A stretch of DNA of 58,876 bases. It comes from Candidatus Obscuribacterales bacterium. Its GTDB lineage: Bacteria > Cyanobacteriota > Vampirovibrionia > Obscuribacterales > Obscuribacteraceae. The position numbers were made by a program, and so were the translations under genes. Position 1 is the first letter of the stretch. The number at the start of each line of letters is the position of its first letter. The notes beneath the pieces are model-generated. The model ran no database searches. It saw only the letters and a program-made list of their open reading frames with translations, and was not told where the DNA came from. The stretch lies in assembly GCA_019745415.1 (NCBI GenBank), contig JAIETF010000049.1, forward strand, positions 1 to 58,876, written 5' to 3'. Of this stretch, positions 15,922 to 24,459 are shown in pieces.

Positions 15922-16629
15922 ATGGACGGCAGCAAAGAAATTCCGAAAACCAAGACTGTATACGTAGATATCGGGCATTGCACAAGCGGAGAGAAGAATC
16001 CTCTTGGGGTTGGTGGTTCCGACCGAGGCTTTCAAGGTCCAGGCTATACCGAATGCGACATCAATCAAGGTGTGGGTCGTAAGCTCATGAAAGAGCTTGA
16101 TAATATGGGCTTCTATGTGGTTCCTACCTGGAATCCTGACAAACCACCGGCGCCTGTCCCAAAAGCCGATGATCTGCAAAGACGAATCGATACAGTCAAC
16201 CGTGATGTGGCTAAGTATGGTGATGACTCAATCTATATAAGTGTGCATCATGACTCCGATAAGACCGGCCGAGGCGGACAATGTGTTTACTTCGACGCCA
16301 CCCGTCCCAATGATGCCAGAAAGCTTGCCGAAACGATTCAGGGGAGCGCCTGGCAAACCCGGGAGCATGACAAGTCGCCCCTCTGTATCTTGCCTGACAC
16401 AGCCACCGGTAAGGGGTACCTTGATGGTTTAAGGAAGACCAATAGTATCGGCATTCTGGTGGAAGGTGCTAATGTCTTGAACAGCCGAGATCGTGCTTTG
16501 ATGCCGATGAGCGAGTTTCAAGATAAAGAGGCGAAAGCGCTCGCCCAGGGAATCTGGAACTATTTCAAACTGAAGCCGGGTGCAGAAAGACCTTACTCTC
16601 CAGCAATTAGGCAGAGATTTGGTCTTTAG
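15922..16629 (+). CDS. N-acetylmuramoyl-L-alanine amidase (Amidase_3 family)
   Basis: The protein has 235 residues. The family hydrolyses the bond between MurNAc and L-Ala in peptidoglycan using one zinc ion. The expected ligands and catalytic Glu are all present: His19 in VDIGHC, Glu44 in YTECD, His109 in ISVHHD, and Glu171 in ILVEGANVLN. The domain fills the protein, with no signal peptide, no cell-wall-binding domain and no membrane segment visible. Delivery to the wall would need another route, or the N-terminus may be misplaced; no upstream in-frame start was found because the terminator hairpin lies there. An alternative is action on internal muropeptides or as a lysis or toxin enzyme. 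Confidence 0.8.
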   Translation: MDGSKEIPKTKTVYVDIGHCTSGEKNPLGVGGSDRGFQGPGYTECDINQGVGRKLMKELDNMGFYVVPTWNPDKPPAPVPKADDLQRRIDTVNRDVAKYGDDSIYISVHHDSDKTGRGGQCVYFDATRPNDARKLAETIQGSAWQTREHDKSPLCILPDTATGKGYLDGLRKTNSIGILVEGANVLNSRDRALMPMSEFQDKEAKALAQGIWNYFKLKPGAERPYSPAIRQRFGL

Positions 16630-16748
16630 TGAGCTTGGGCGACAACAATAATTAGGCCATACTTAAGACTTAGCTGTAAATCAACGGTTGCTTTACCTTT
16701 CGTGATAATCTAAGCCCGTTCTATATGCAGTTTTCGGAGGGTCTTAGC

Positions 16749-18242
16749 GTGGCCGTTGTCCAAGAAAAAGAACTACTTTGTAAGGATTTCCTTTCCCGTC
16801 CCAAGCAACTCTTGATAGACGGAAAATGGGTAGATGCGGTATCCGGAAAAACTTTTGAAACAGTGAACCCGGCGACTGAAGAAGTGCTTTGCCGTGTGGC
16901 TGAAGGTGGAAAGGAAGACGTAGATAAGGCTGTCAAAGCCGCTCGTCGCGCCTTTGAAGTTGGTCCCTGGCGCAAAATGAGCACAGCAGAGCGGGCTCGC
17001 CTCATGCTCAAGCTTGCCGACCTCATCGAGAAGCATGCCGATGAACTGGCTCAGATTGAGACTCTCGACAATGGCAAGCCGATAACTGAATCGCGTTATG
17101 TCGACGTTCCGCAGACTGTAGAAACCTTCCGTTATTACGCTGGTTGGGCTACCAAGCTGGAAGGTGAAACTATCAATGCCAACAGCAATTTCTTCACCTA
17201 CACACTGAGAGAGCCTGTCGGTGTAGTTGGCCAAATCATTCCCTGGAACTTCCCGATGCTGATGTTGGCTTGGAAGTGGGGACCAGCACTGGCTGCAGGC
17301 AACACCATCGTGCTCAAGCCTGCCGAGCAGACTCCTCTTTCGGCTCTTAGAATTGGTGAATTGGCTCTTGAAGCTGGTTTCCCCGAAGGCGTCATCAACA
17401 TCGTTACCGGCTTTGGTGCCAATTCTGCCGGTGAAGCCATATCTCATCATATGGACATCGATAAAGTAGCCTTCACCGGTGAAGACAAAACAGGCAAATT
17501 GATTGTGCAAGCTTCAACCACCAACCTCAAGAGAGTTTCGCTTGAATTGGGCGGCAAAGCTCCCAATATTGTTTTTGCTGATGCCGATATCGATGCCGCC
17601 GTCAAAGGCGCCATCACTGGTATCTTCTTCAACCAGGGACAAGTCTGTTGCGCCGGCTCACGCCTATTCCTCGAGAAAAACATCCATGATGAGTTCATGG
17701 CTAAACTCACCGAACGCGTAGCTAAACTGCGTCAAGGTGATGGTCTTGATGATAAGACCCGCATTGGACCACAGGTTTCGAAAGAGCAACAAGAACGCGT
17801 TCTCAGCTATATCAACATTGCCAAAGGTGAAGGCGCCAGCCTGGCTTGCGGCGGTGAGGTTCCGTCTGATCTCAAGAAAGGCTATTTCGTTAAACCGACA
17901 ATCTTCACCGGTGTCAATAACGACATGCGTATTGCTCAGGAAGAAGTCTTTGGACCGGTTCTGGCTGTGATTCCTTTCTCCAACATGGAAGATGTAGCCG
18001 AGCAAGCCAATAAGACTACTTTCGGACTTTCTGGTGCTGTCTGGACCCGCGACGTCAAGAAAGCTCATAAGTTCGCCTCACACATCAAGGCTGGTACTGT
18101 TTGGGTTAACTGCTACAACGTCTTTGATCCGGCTGTTCCTTTCGGTGGCTATAAGATGTCCGGTTATGGTCGTGAACTCGGCAAGCATTCAATCGAGCTT
18201 TACACCAATATCAAATCGGTTTGGGTAAACATGCAAGACTGA
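16749..18242 (+). CDS. NAD(P)-dependent aldehyde dehydrogenase
   Basis: The protein has 497 residues, the usual length for the ALDH superfamily. It oxidises aldehydes to acids. IIPWNFP and VLKPAEQTP form the cofactor site. The general base Glu is in LELGGK (residue 266) and the nucleophile Cys is in GQVCCAGS (residue 300). EEVFGPV and PFGGYKMSGYGRE are the conserved C-terminal motifs. The cofactor loop reads FTGEDKTGK, where most members have FTGSTEVGK, so cofactor preference may differ. The sequence resembles retinal/betaine-aldehyde type ALDHs; the substrate cannot be fixed. The start is GTG 16749 because GGAGG lies 8 nt before it; ATG 16725 would put that sequence inside the gene. It is monocistronic, with a strong terminator behind it. 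Confidence 0.9.
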   Translation: MAVVQEKELLCKDFLSRPKQLLIDGKWVDAVSGKTFETVNPATEEVLCRVAEGGKEDVDKAVKAARRAFEVGPWRKMSTAERARLMLKLADLIEKHADELAQIETLDNGKPITESRYVDVPQTVETFRYYAGWATKLEGETINANSNFFTYTLREPVGVVGQIIPWNFPMLMLAWKWGPALAAGNTIVLKPAEQTPLSALRIGELALEAGFPEGVINIVTGFGANSAGEAISHHMDIDKVAFTGEDKTGKLIVQASTTNLKRVSLELGGKAPNIVFADADIDAAVKGAITGIFFNQGQVCCAGSRLFLEKNIHDEFMAKLTERVAKLRQGDGLDDKTRIGPQVSKEQQERVLSYINIAKGEGASLACGGEVPSDLKKGYFVKPTIFTGVNNDMRIAQEEVFGPVLAVIPFSNMEDVAEQANKTTFGLSGAVWTRDVKKAHKFASHIKAGTVWVNCYNVFDPAVPFGGYKMSGYGRELGKHSIELYTNIKSVWVNMQD

Positions 18243-18262
18243 TCAACCAGACTAGACTAAGT

Positions 18263-18296
18263 ATGAGAAAGGGAACCCTCGGGTTCCCTTTCTCAT
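18263..18296 (+). terminator. Long hairpin terminator after the aldehyde dehydrogenase gene
   Basis: ATGAGAAAGGGAACCC and its perfect complement (18281-18296) form a 16-bp stem. The tail is AT-rich (ATTAAATTA) and lacks a long T-run. The remaining ~450 nt up to the next gene contain no coding frame I can support. They hold the repeated CCTGTAAC elements described separately. Confidence 0.7.
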
Positions 18297-18667
18297 TAAA
18301 TTAGGACGGTTTAACTTATTTTTGAGTGAATTAATTATGGATTTCAGAAGGAAATGTTATTTTTTTCGTGGTTTTCTGTTTTGAGTCTATTGAGAGCATT
18401 GTCCTGTAACGATTTCTGCCGTTGCGGCCTGCACCGAAGCAATTTTTGCTCTTGTTCGAGTGGTGGAAGAAAGAGTAGTTTTTATTTTGGCCTGGGCTCG
18501 AAATAAGTGGCATTTTGCCTCTTCTTGTCTTGCTTTTTTCACCTTGATTAGGTCCGTACTGCTGACCTATACTGAATAAACATGGTTTTCATGTATCAGA
18601 TTTTATTCTGTTCATGAAGTTTGGTTGGTTGGTCCGGTTACTTACATCTAATTTAATAAAAGCCGCT

Positions 18668-18696
18668 GTTACAGGATTTTGGCGATGCCCTGTAAC
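18668..18696. promoter_or_regulatory. Inverted repeat GTTACAGG-N13-CCTGTAAC upstream of the XRE-PAS gene
   Basis: GTTACAGG (18668-18675) and CCTGTAAC (18689-18696) are exact complements, about 50 nt before the regulator gene. A third CCTGTAACG lies at 18403-18411. The arms are a plausible operator for the adjacent XRE protein. The inner GGC-GAT-GCC could also fold in RNA. Confidence 0.4.
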
Positions 18697-18745
18697 GTCT
18701 GTTTAAGTTAGTTGAGGTGCCAAAGATAAGGCGGTCCCAGGAAAT

Positions 18746-19408
18746 ATGAGTACAAAAGAGTATATGGAGCCGGAATCCCTATTGAAGGGACTTTCCGAAA
18801 CTATTAGATATCGCAGGAAGCTACTAAAGATTAGCCAGGAAGACCTTTCCAAGAATGCCGGTTTTGCCAGAGGCTATTTGAGTGATATTGAAAGAGGCGC
18901 TCGTAGCTTCAGTATAAAAAATTTGGCCCGACTCTCTAATGTACTCAAGACGACTCCTTCCGCACTTCTTGCCACCACCGAGAAGCGCATCAAAGGCGGC
19001 AATATCTATGCCGATTTTAGAGTGGATAGTCATCTGATCTTTGCCCTCCTGGGAAAGTCTGACAAGGCCCTAGTGATCATCGATACTAAAGAGGCCGACT
19101 TCCCAATAATCTATGTTTCCGATTCTTTCGCCGTCATATCGGGTTATTCAGGCGAGGAAGCAAGAGGTAGAAATTTTAGTTTCTTGCTCAGAGGCGAACT
19201 ATATCAAGATGGGCTCAAGGCAATTTGCCTAGCGGTTGAAAACAAGACCTCTTGCGAGACCACTCTCAAGCTCTACCATAAAGATGGGAAAGAGCTATTG
19301 TCTGTAGTGTCCACTTCCCCCGTGCTTGATGAGAACGGCGAAGTAACCCATGTGGTTTGTCTCTACCATGGTGCACCTGTTGACCATGGTGATTCAGTCG
19401 AAGGCTAG
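18746..19408 (+). CDS. XRE-family transcription regulator with LOV-like PAS domain
   Basis: The protein has 220 residues. Residues 14-75 form a Cro/C1-type helix-turn-helix (SETIRYRRKLLKISQEDLSK, then GYLSDIERGARS). A linker leads to a PAS domain at about residues 105-210. The PAS motifs are those of LOV domains: PIIYVSDSF, SGYSGEEARGRNFSFL, YHKDGKELLSVV, SPVLDENGEVTHVV. In light-sensing LOV domains the motif is GRNCRFLQ with a cysteine that bonds to flavin. Here the residue is Phe, so the photochemical adduct cannot form. It may sense redox or another ligand, or be flavin-free. The gene has its own terminator and an inverted repeat upstream, fitting autoregulation. Targets are unknown. Confidence 0.8.
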   Translation: MSTKEYMEPESLLKGLSETIRYRRKLLKISQEDLSKNAGFARGYLSDIERGARSFSIKNLARLSNVLKTTPSALLATTEKRIKGGNIYADFRVDSHLIFALLGKSDKALVIIDTKEADFPIIYVSDSFAVISGYSGEEARGRNFSFLLRGELYQDGLKAICLAVENKTSCETTLKLYHKDGKELLSVVSTSPVLDENGEVTHVVCLYHGAPVDHGDSVEG

Positions 19409-19425
19409 AATCTCTTGAGATTTTT
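19409..19425 (+). terminator. Short intrinsic terminator after the XRE-PAS gene
   Basis: AATCT-CTTG-AGATT followed by TTT begins directly after the TAG stop. The stem is only 5 bp, so it is probably weak. The remaining ~255 nt before purF contain a hairpin with internal loops near 19427-19460 but no clear promoter. Confidence 0.5.
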
Positions 19426-19680
19426 GCCGAGCTGTCTCCAGTGGAGCCGGCAGTTTCGGCATGGTTCTACCACTTAAAATAAAATGTGCTCAAATTTAGC
19501 TGACAATCTTTTGCATTGGCTTGGAATTTCGTTCGCCTTCCCGTAACCTATTCGAATGAAAATAAAGACGCTACAAACCTTGGATAAGAAAGTAGCGATG
19601 ACGGGAGTGGTGTGCCCCGTCAGATTTGTTTGCCTTGATTTCGTCTCAAGCACTCAACTTACGGAGAATCTAAAGAAGCT

Positions 19681-21195
19681 ATGTGCGGTATCGTGGCAAT
19701 ATCAGGCGGCTCCTGTGCTTCTTCTGAAGTTTTGTTGGGCTTGATGAATTTACAACATAGGGGCCAAGATGGGGCCGGTATTCTTTCTTTATCAAAGAAA
19801 GAGAACGCAACCGGCAATGGTTTCCATATAGACAAACAGTCTGGTCTAGTCTCTCTTGGTGACCTGGAAGATAAAGTCAGACACCGCAAAGACTCTTTTG
19901 CTCTCGGTCATACCCGTTATGCCACCGTGGGTGGTGATGCCGTCGAGATGTTGCAACCTTTCTTGATTGAAAAGTTCGGCATTGGGCTAGCTCATAACGG
20001 CAATATAGTAAATTTCCTAGATATGGAAGACGAGCTATCGCGCGATTCTGCCTTGCGCTTGTCTTCCGGGCGCTGGGTTCTCTCCGATTCTTTTATGTTG
20101 CTTGCTCAACTGGCTAGAACTCTTAGATGGCGCGACTGGAACAGTGGCGCCATTTTTGATGCTGTGCGTTCTGTGATGAGAAAGGCTTCTGGTAGTTATT
20201 CAGTGGTAAGCCTTCTTGAGAATGGCACTCTTTTCGGGTTTCGTGACCCCCATGGTATAAGACCGCTTTTCTGGGCCAGTCGTGCCGGAGAAGAACGGAC
20301 AGAGTACGGTATTGCCAGCGAGCCTGTGGCTCTTTCCTACCTGGGTTTTGAGAATATTACCGAAGTGAGAGCCGGTGAAGCTATCGTGGTCAGTCCCGAT
20401 GGACAGTTCGAAGCTCGTATTATTGATGAGAAACCAGTCAAGCAATGCATGTTCGAATGGGTCTATTTCTCTCGGGTGGAATCTGAGTTCGGCGGCAAAT
20501 CGGTATATGATGTCCGTTTTCGCCTTGGCATTGAGCTTGGTAAACGTGTCAAGGAAATGGGATTGGAAGCAGACATAGTCGTGCCGGTGCCCGAGACTAG
20601 TCGAGTTTCAGCTATTGCTCTTGCCGAGTATTTATCTTTGCCTTTCCGCGAAGTTTTGGTGAAGAATCGCTATGTCAATCGCACATTCATTTTGGATAGT
20701 CAGACCAGCAGACAGGAAGCGATTCGGCGCAAGCTCTTTCCCATTGCTTCAGAGTTTAAGGGCAAGCGCTGTTTAATTGTTGACGATAGCATCGTCAGAG
20801 GCAATACAGCCAGACAGATTACCCACCTTGTGCGTGAGTCAGGCGCCAGTGAAGTGACGCTGCTTTCTGCTTGTCCTTCGATTTCTTATCCTTGTTTTTA
20901 TGGTATCGATTTCCCTGATAAAGCCGAGCTTTTAGCCGGTCATCTCGATAACGAGGCTATTTGTGCCGAGCTGGGAGCCGATAGGGTTATCTTTCAATCT
21001 CTCGAGGGTCTGAGCTCTGCCATCGGTTCGAATGATCTTTGCACCGGTTGCTTGACTGGGTCTTATCCCACCGATGTCGCTCTTGCTGATCGCTTCGCAG
21101 CTAAGCGCAAGGTCGATAGACTTTCAGAAGGTGAGTCACCGTCGGTGGTATCGAATGCATCAAAGTCTAAGTCAAAAGACAGTCGGAGGAGTTGA
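19681..21195 (+). CDS. purF: Amidophosphoribosyltransferase
   Basis: The protein has 504 residues. It makes phosphoribosylamine from PRPP and glutamine, the first committed step of purine synthesis. Cys2 in MCGIVAISGG is the Ntn nucleophile and directly follows Met, so no propeptide is present. The PRPP loop is LIVDDSIVRGNTARQ. Cysteines in KQCMFEW, LLSACPS and DLCTGC match the four ligands of the [4Fe-4S] cluster in Bacillus-type PurF. It is the first gene of a ten-gene purine operon. I saw no guanine/PreQ1 riboswitch or PurR box upstream, although I could only inspect by eye. purC starts 2 nt after its stop. Confidence 0.95.
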   Translation: MCGIVAISGGSCASSEVLLGLMNLQHRGQDGAGILSLSKKENATGNGFHIDKQSGLVSLGDLEDKVRHRKDSFALGHTRYATVGGDAVEMLQPFLIEKFGIGLAHNGNIVNFLDMEDELSRDSALRLSSGRWVLSDSFMLLAQLARTLRWRDWNSGAIFDAVRSVMRKASGSYSVVSLLENGTLFGFRDPHGIRPLFWASRAGEERTEYGIASEPVALSYLGFENITEVRAGEAIVVSPDGQFEARIIDEKPVKQCMFEWVYFSRVESEFGGKSVYDVRFRLGIELGKRVKEMGLEADIVVPVPETSRVSAIALAEYLSLPFREVLVKNRYVNRTFILDSQTSRQEAIRRKLFPIASEFKGKRCLIVDDSIVRGNTARQITHLVRESGASEVTLLSACPSISYPCFYGIDFPDKAELLAGHLDNEAICAELGADRVIFQSLEGLSSAIGSNDLCTGCLTGSYPTDVALADRFAAKRKVDRLSEGESPSVVSNASKSKSKDSRRS

Positions 21196-21197
21196 AG

Positions 21198-22421
21198 ATG
21201 GCGGTAGGAGAAGAAATCGCACCGATTTATCGAGGCTCTGTCAAAGACGTTTACGCCAGTGGTGAAAACCTCCTTTTTCATTTTTCCGATGATTTTTCGG
21301 TTTTTGACTGGGGAAAAATGCCCGATCGTATTGCAGGGAAAGGAAGCTCTCTGGCTCTCTTTGCTGCTGCTGTCTTTGAGCAGCTGGACGGCAAGTTGTT
21401 TGCTGCATTGCCCAATTCTCTTCATCTGAAGCATTTCGACAGTAAGTTTTTGCAAGAATTGTTTGCCTGCGATTTATATAGGAATGAGCTGGTTGTGCAT
21501 GGCATGAGCAGTCACTATCGGGGGCTCATGTGGGGTGGACGGCAAGGCAAAGTCGCTGAACTTCTAGAAGCAGTTAGTTTTGGTGCAGCCGATAGCGAAG
21601 CTCTATATCTAGAAGTGGAGAAGGCGCTGGTGCAGCGCCCCGAACTCAAGCAGATTGGTGGTGAATCGGTCTATTTCTATCCGGCTGCTGAGCAAGCCCC
21701 TTTGCGCTTTATTCCGCTTGAGATTGTCTTTCGCTTTGGTGTGCCTCAGGGCAGTTCATTGCTTAGCCGCTTAGCCGTTGATCCTGCTTTACCTGCCCGT
21801 CTAGGCTTGTCCCTGCCTGCTTCTGAAATCAAAGCCGGGGCAATGTTCGACAGACCTGTTATTGAGTTTTTCACCAAGCTCGAATCTTCAGATCGGCTGC
21901 TTAGTTATCAGGAAGCATCTTTGATTTCGGGTCTTTCGTCGGCAGCTTTTCATAGGCTTTATCAAACTGCACAATTTGTTTCTCTTGCTCTTTATCATCT
22001 TTTCGCCGAAGCCGGCGGGCAGAACTTGCACTTATTGGACGGCAAGGTGGAGGCGGCTTACCGTCATGCAGACGGTGCTATTGTTCTTGCTGACAGTGTC
22101 GGTCCTGATGAACTTAGACTTTCATATAAAGGTGTGCAGCTCTCTAAAGAGGCATTGCGACTCTATTATCGCCAGACTGATTGGTTCAACAAGATCGAGT
22201 CAGCTAAAAAGGAAATTCGCCCCCATGGCCTCACCTGGCAGAAAGTAATGAAGGAGCGCGGTGATAAGCCTCCTGCTTTGCCTGAAGATCTAAAGGAAAC
22301 CATGGCCTGTATGTATAAGAGTCTGGCGCTTGGTCTAGCCGGTGTCAATGAGAAAGAAAAGCAGGGCCGCTTTGGTTTGCCAAGCCTTTCCGATATAGCT
22401 TCCAGGCTGGAGAGGCTATGA
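21198..22421 (+). CDS. purC: SAICAR synthetase-like protein (long, divergent PurC)
   Basis: The protein has 407 residues, well above the ~240 of typical bacterial PurC. The family joins aspartate to CAIR in an ATP-dependent step. Recognisable motifs are RGSVKDVY (ATP-site strand), HFSDDFSVFDWG, PLEIVFRFGVPQGSSL, EFFTKLESSDR, LHLLDGKVEAAY and LADSVGPDELR, in the family order. Extra segments lie between the motifs, mainly at residues 95-170, and at the C-terminus. The position between purF and purD and the absence of another purC in the operon support the assignment. ATG 21198 has CGGAGGAG 6 nt upstream. The 3' end overlaps purD by ATGA. Confidence 0.85.
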   Translation: MAVGEEIAPIYRGSVKDVYASGENLLFHFSDDFSVFDWGKMPDRIAGKGSSLALFAAAVFEQLDGKLFAALPNSLHLKHFDSKFLQELFACDLYRNELVVHGMSSHYRGLMWGGRQGKVAELLEAVSFGAADSEALYLEVEKALVQRPELKQIGGESVYFYPAAEQAPLRFIPLEIVFRFGVPQGSSLLSRLAVDPALPARLGLSLPASEIKAGAMFDRPVIEFFTKLESSDRLLSYQEASLISGLSSAAFHRLYQTAQFVSLALYHLFAEAGGQNLHLLDGKVEAAYRHADGAIVLADSVGPDELRLSYKGVQLSKEALRLYYRQTDWFNKIESAKKEIRPHGLTWQKVMKERGDKPPALPEDLKETMACMYKSLALGLAGVNEKEKQGRFGLPSLSDIASRLERL

Positions 22422-23818
22422 AGATAGAGAAGGCTAAAGTATTGGTGCTTGGTTCAGGCGGCAGGGAGCATGCCCTCGCCTGGAAGTTGGCGCAAAGCCC
22501 CCAAGTCACCCGGGTTTGGGTTAGCCCAGGCAATGCCGGCACAGCCGGCATTGCCGACATAAATAGTTTAGCCGGCACAGCCAATATATATAGTTCAGCC
22601 GGCACAGCTAATACATATATTTCAGCCGGCACAGCCGATATAAATAATCTAAGTACTACTGATAATTCTTCTAAACTAGCCAATCTGCAGCTGCAGTCGC
22701 ACGATGAGATAGTTGCTTTCGCCAAGGCTAACGTTATCGACTTGGTGGTGGTTGGGCCGGAAGGGTATTTGAGGGATGGTATAGTCGACAGTTTAAATGC
22801 CGCTGGCATTCTTGCCTTTGGCCCGACCGCCGAAGAGTCGCGCTTGGAGTGGTCGAAAGCCCATGCCAAAGAACTTATGCTCAAGCTCTCGGTTCCTACA
22901 GCCGCCTTCAAGGTAGCTGATAGCCCGGAGCAGGCAATAGATTTCTTAGCGAAAGATGAGCGCTTGAGAGTGGTTAAGTATGATGGTTTGGCAGCCGGCA
23001 AGGGTGTCTACGTTGTTGATAGTCTTGCTGAGGCTGTCGAAGCTGTGCATGAAATCAAAAAGGGACAGAAAGATTTCAAAGTTGTTCTAGAAGAGAAGTT
23101 GTTTGGCGAAGAGCTTTCGCTGTTTTGTCTTTGCGACGGCAAGAAGCTTTTGCCCCTATCGGTCAGTCAAGATCACAAGAGAAGATTTGAAGGTGATATT
23201 GGTCCGAATACTGGAGGGATGGGGGCTTACTTACCTGTCGCCGCCTATGATCAGAGTCTTGCCGATATTGTTGAAGAGCGCATTATTGCCAGACTTGAGC
23301 AGGGTCTGCGTGACGGGGTCTATTCATTTAAGGGTCTTCTCTTTATCGGTTTGTTGCTTGATGCCCAGAAAGGCGTCAATGTTTTGGAATTCAATACTCG
23401 CTTTGGCGATCCGGAGACCGAGGCTGTTTTGCCCCTTTTGCAGGAAGACCTCTTCACACTACTTACTGCCTGCGCCGAGGGGCGGCTGGTCGAATGCAGC
23501 CCTCCTCAGCTTAGTGCCAAGGCCAGTGTTACCATCATAGCGGTCACCGAAAATTATCCGGCTCAGTCGTCGCGCGGTGTGCCAATAAAGATAGGCACCA
23601 TGCCCGAGGGTGTGACGCTTTTTCATTGTGGTACAACCATTGAGGACGGTAACGTGGTGACAAACGGCGGTCGAATTTTGGCACCGACGGCGGTGGCTGA
23701 GACAGTGGAAGAAGCAAGATCTCTTGCTTTAGCGGCCTTGAAGGAAATTGAATTTGCCGGTCTTTCCTATCGGACCGACATAGCGAAGAGAGGTGGACTG
23801 TGCCGCTCAAACTCTTAG
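22418..23818 (+). CDS. purD: Phosphoribosylamine-glycine ligase with repeat insertion
   Basis: The protein has 466 residues. It ligates glycine to phosphoribosylamine (second purine step). Family motifs are VLVLGSGGREHALAWK, SPGNAGTAG, VVVGPEGYL, VKYDGLAAGKGV, GPNTGGMGAY and FNTRFGDPETE. After PGNAGTAG comes an insertion of about 40 residues made of 9-residue AGTA-type repeats (AGTANIYSS, AGTANTYIS, AGTADINNL), absent from ordinary PurD, which runs about 425 residues. The insertion is in frame and sits in the N-domain after the first Rossmann strand-turn, where a surface loop could accept it. The reading frame is intact. It overlaps purC by 4 nt and purN by 19 nt. Confidence 0.93.
   Translation: MKIEKAKVLVLGSGGREHALAWKLAQSPQVTRVWVSPGNAGTAGIADINSLAGTANIYSSAGTANTYISAGTADINNLSTTDNSSKLANLQLQSHDEIVAFAKANVIDLVVVGPEGYLRDGIVDSLNAAGILAFGPTAEESRLEWSKAHAKELMLKLSVPTAAFKVADSPEQAIDFLAKDERLRVVKYDGLAAGKGVYVVDSLAEAVEAVHEIKKGQKDFKVVLEEKLFGEELSLFCLCDGKKLLPLSVSQDHKRRFEGDIGPNTGGMGAYLPVAAYDQSLADIVEERIIARLEQGLRDGVYSFKGLLFIGLLLDAQKGVNVLEFNTRFGDPETEAVLPLLQEDLFTLLTACAEGRLVECSPPQLSAKASVTIIAVTENYPAQSSRGVPIKIGTMPEGVTLFHCGTTIEDGNVVTNGGRILAPTAVAETVEEARSLALAALKEIEFAGLSYRTDIAKRGGLCRSNS
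22535..22651 (+). repeat. In-frame tandem repeat inside purD
   Basis: GCCGGCACAGC recurs at 22535, 22571, 22598 and 22625, giving one 36-bp unit followed by three 27-bp units. Each unit is a GC-rich head and an AT-rich tail. All lengths are multiples of three, so copy number could change without breaking PurD. Confidence 0.85.
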
Positions 23819-24459
23819 TCTTGGCCTCAGGGCGTGGTTCCAATGTCGATAGAGTGGCCCGCAGTATCAAAGAAGGTAAGCTCGACTGTGAGATTGCGGC
23901 AGTGGTCACTAATGTCGAAGATGCTGGTGTCATCGAGATAGCGGCAAAACATGAGCTGCCTTGCTATGTGGTGCCCTCCCGCTCTCTCAAGCGCCGCCAG
24001 CATGAAGAGCAGTTGCTTGCCTTCCTCGATGAGAAAGGCTTGACCCGAGCGACCATCGACTTTGTTCTTCTCGCCGGCTATATGCGTATACTTACCGGTC
24101 ATTTTCTGGCCGCTTTTAAAGAAGAGTCAGCTAGCGGAGCATATTTTCGGGTGGTCAACATTCATCCCTCTCTTCTTCCTTCCTTTACCGGCGCCACCGC
24201 CTATGCCGACGCTTTCGCCGCCGGTGTAGCCGTATCTGGTGTGACTGTGCATCTGGTCGATGAAGAAGTAGATCATGGTCCCATTCTTGCCCAAGCTCCT
24301 TTCTTCCGAAAGGAAGGAGATGATTTTGAAAGCTTTGCCTGTCGCGGACTCGATCTTGAGCATATTCTCTTGCCGGCAGTTTTGTCGCGTCTGGCAGAAC
24401 TCGGACCAAATTTTGAACTTAGCAGTTTGCCTTTTGATATGGGAGGTTTGAGCGGCTGA
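23800..24459 (+). CDS. purN: Phosphoribosylglycinamide formyltransferase
   Basis: The protein has 219 residues. It transfers a formyl group from 10-formyl-THF to GAR (third purine step). Catalytic residues line up with the E. coli enzyme: Asn120 and His122 in VVNIHPSLLPSF, Asp158 in VDEEVDHGPI. SGRGSNVD near the N-terminus is the phosphate loop. The start is GTG 23800, inside the end of purD, with AGAGGTGG just upstream, so translation is probably coupled. Its stop overlaps the purL ATG by 1 nt. Confidence 0.94.
   Translation: MPLKLLVLASGRGSNVDRVARSIKEGKLDCEIAAVVTNVEDAGVIEIAAKHELPCYVVPSRSLKRRQHEEQLLAFLDEKGLTRATIDFVLLAGYMRILTGHFLAAFKEESASGAYFRVVNIHPSLLPSFTGATAYADAFAAGVAVSGVTVHLVDEEVDHGPILAQAPFFRKEGDDFESFACRGLDLEHILLPAVLSRLAELGPNFELSSLPFDMGGLSG

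Noticed and set aside
22535..22651. Possible CRISPR or mobile palindromic repeat in purD
   Set aside because: Units are 27-36 bp without unique spacers and remain in frame with PurD. They are better called a minisatellite.
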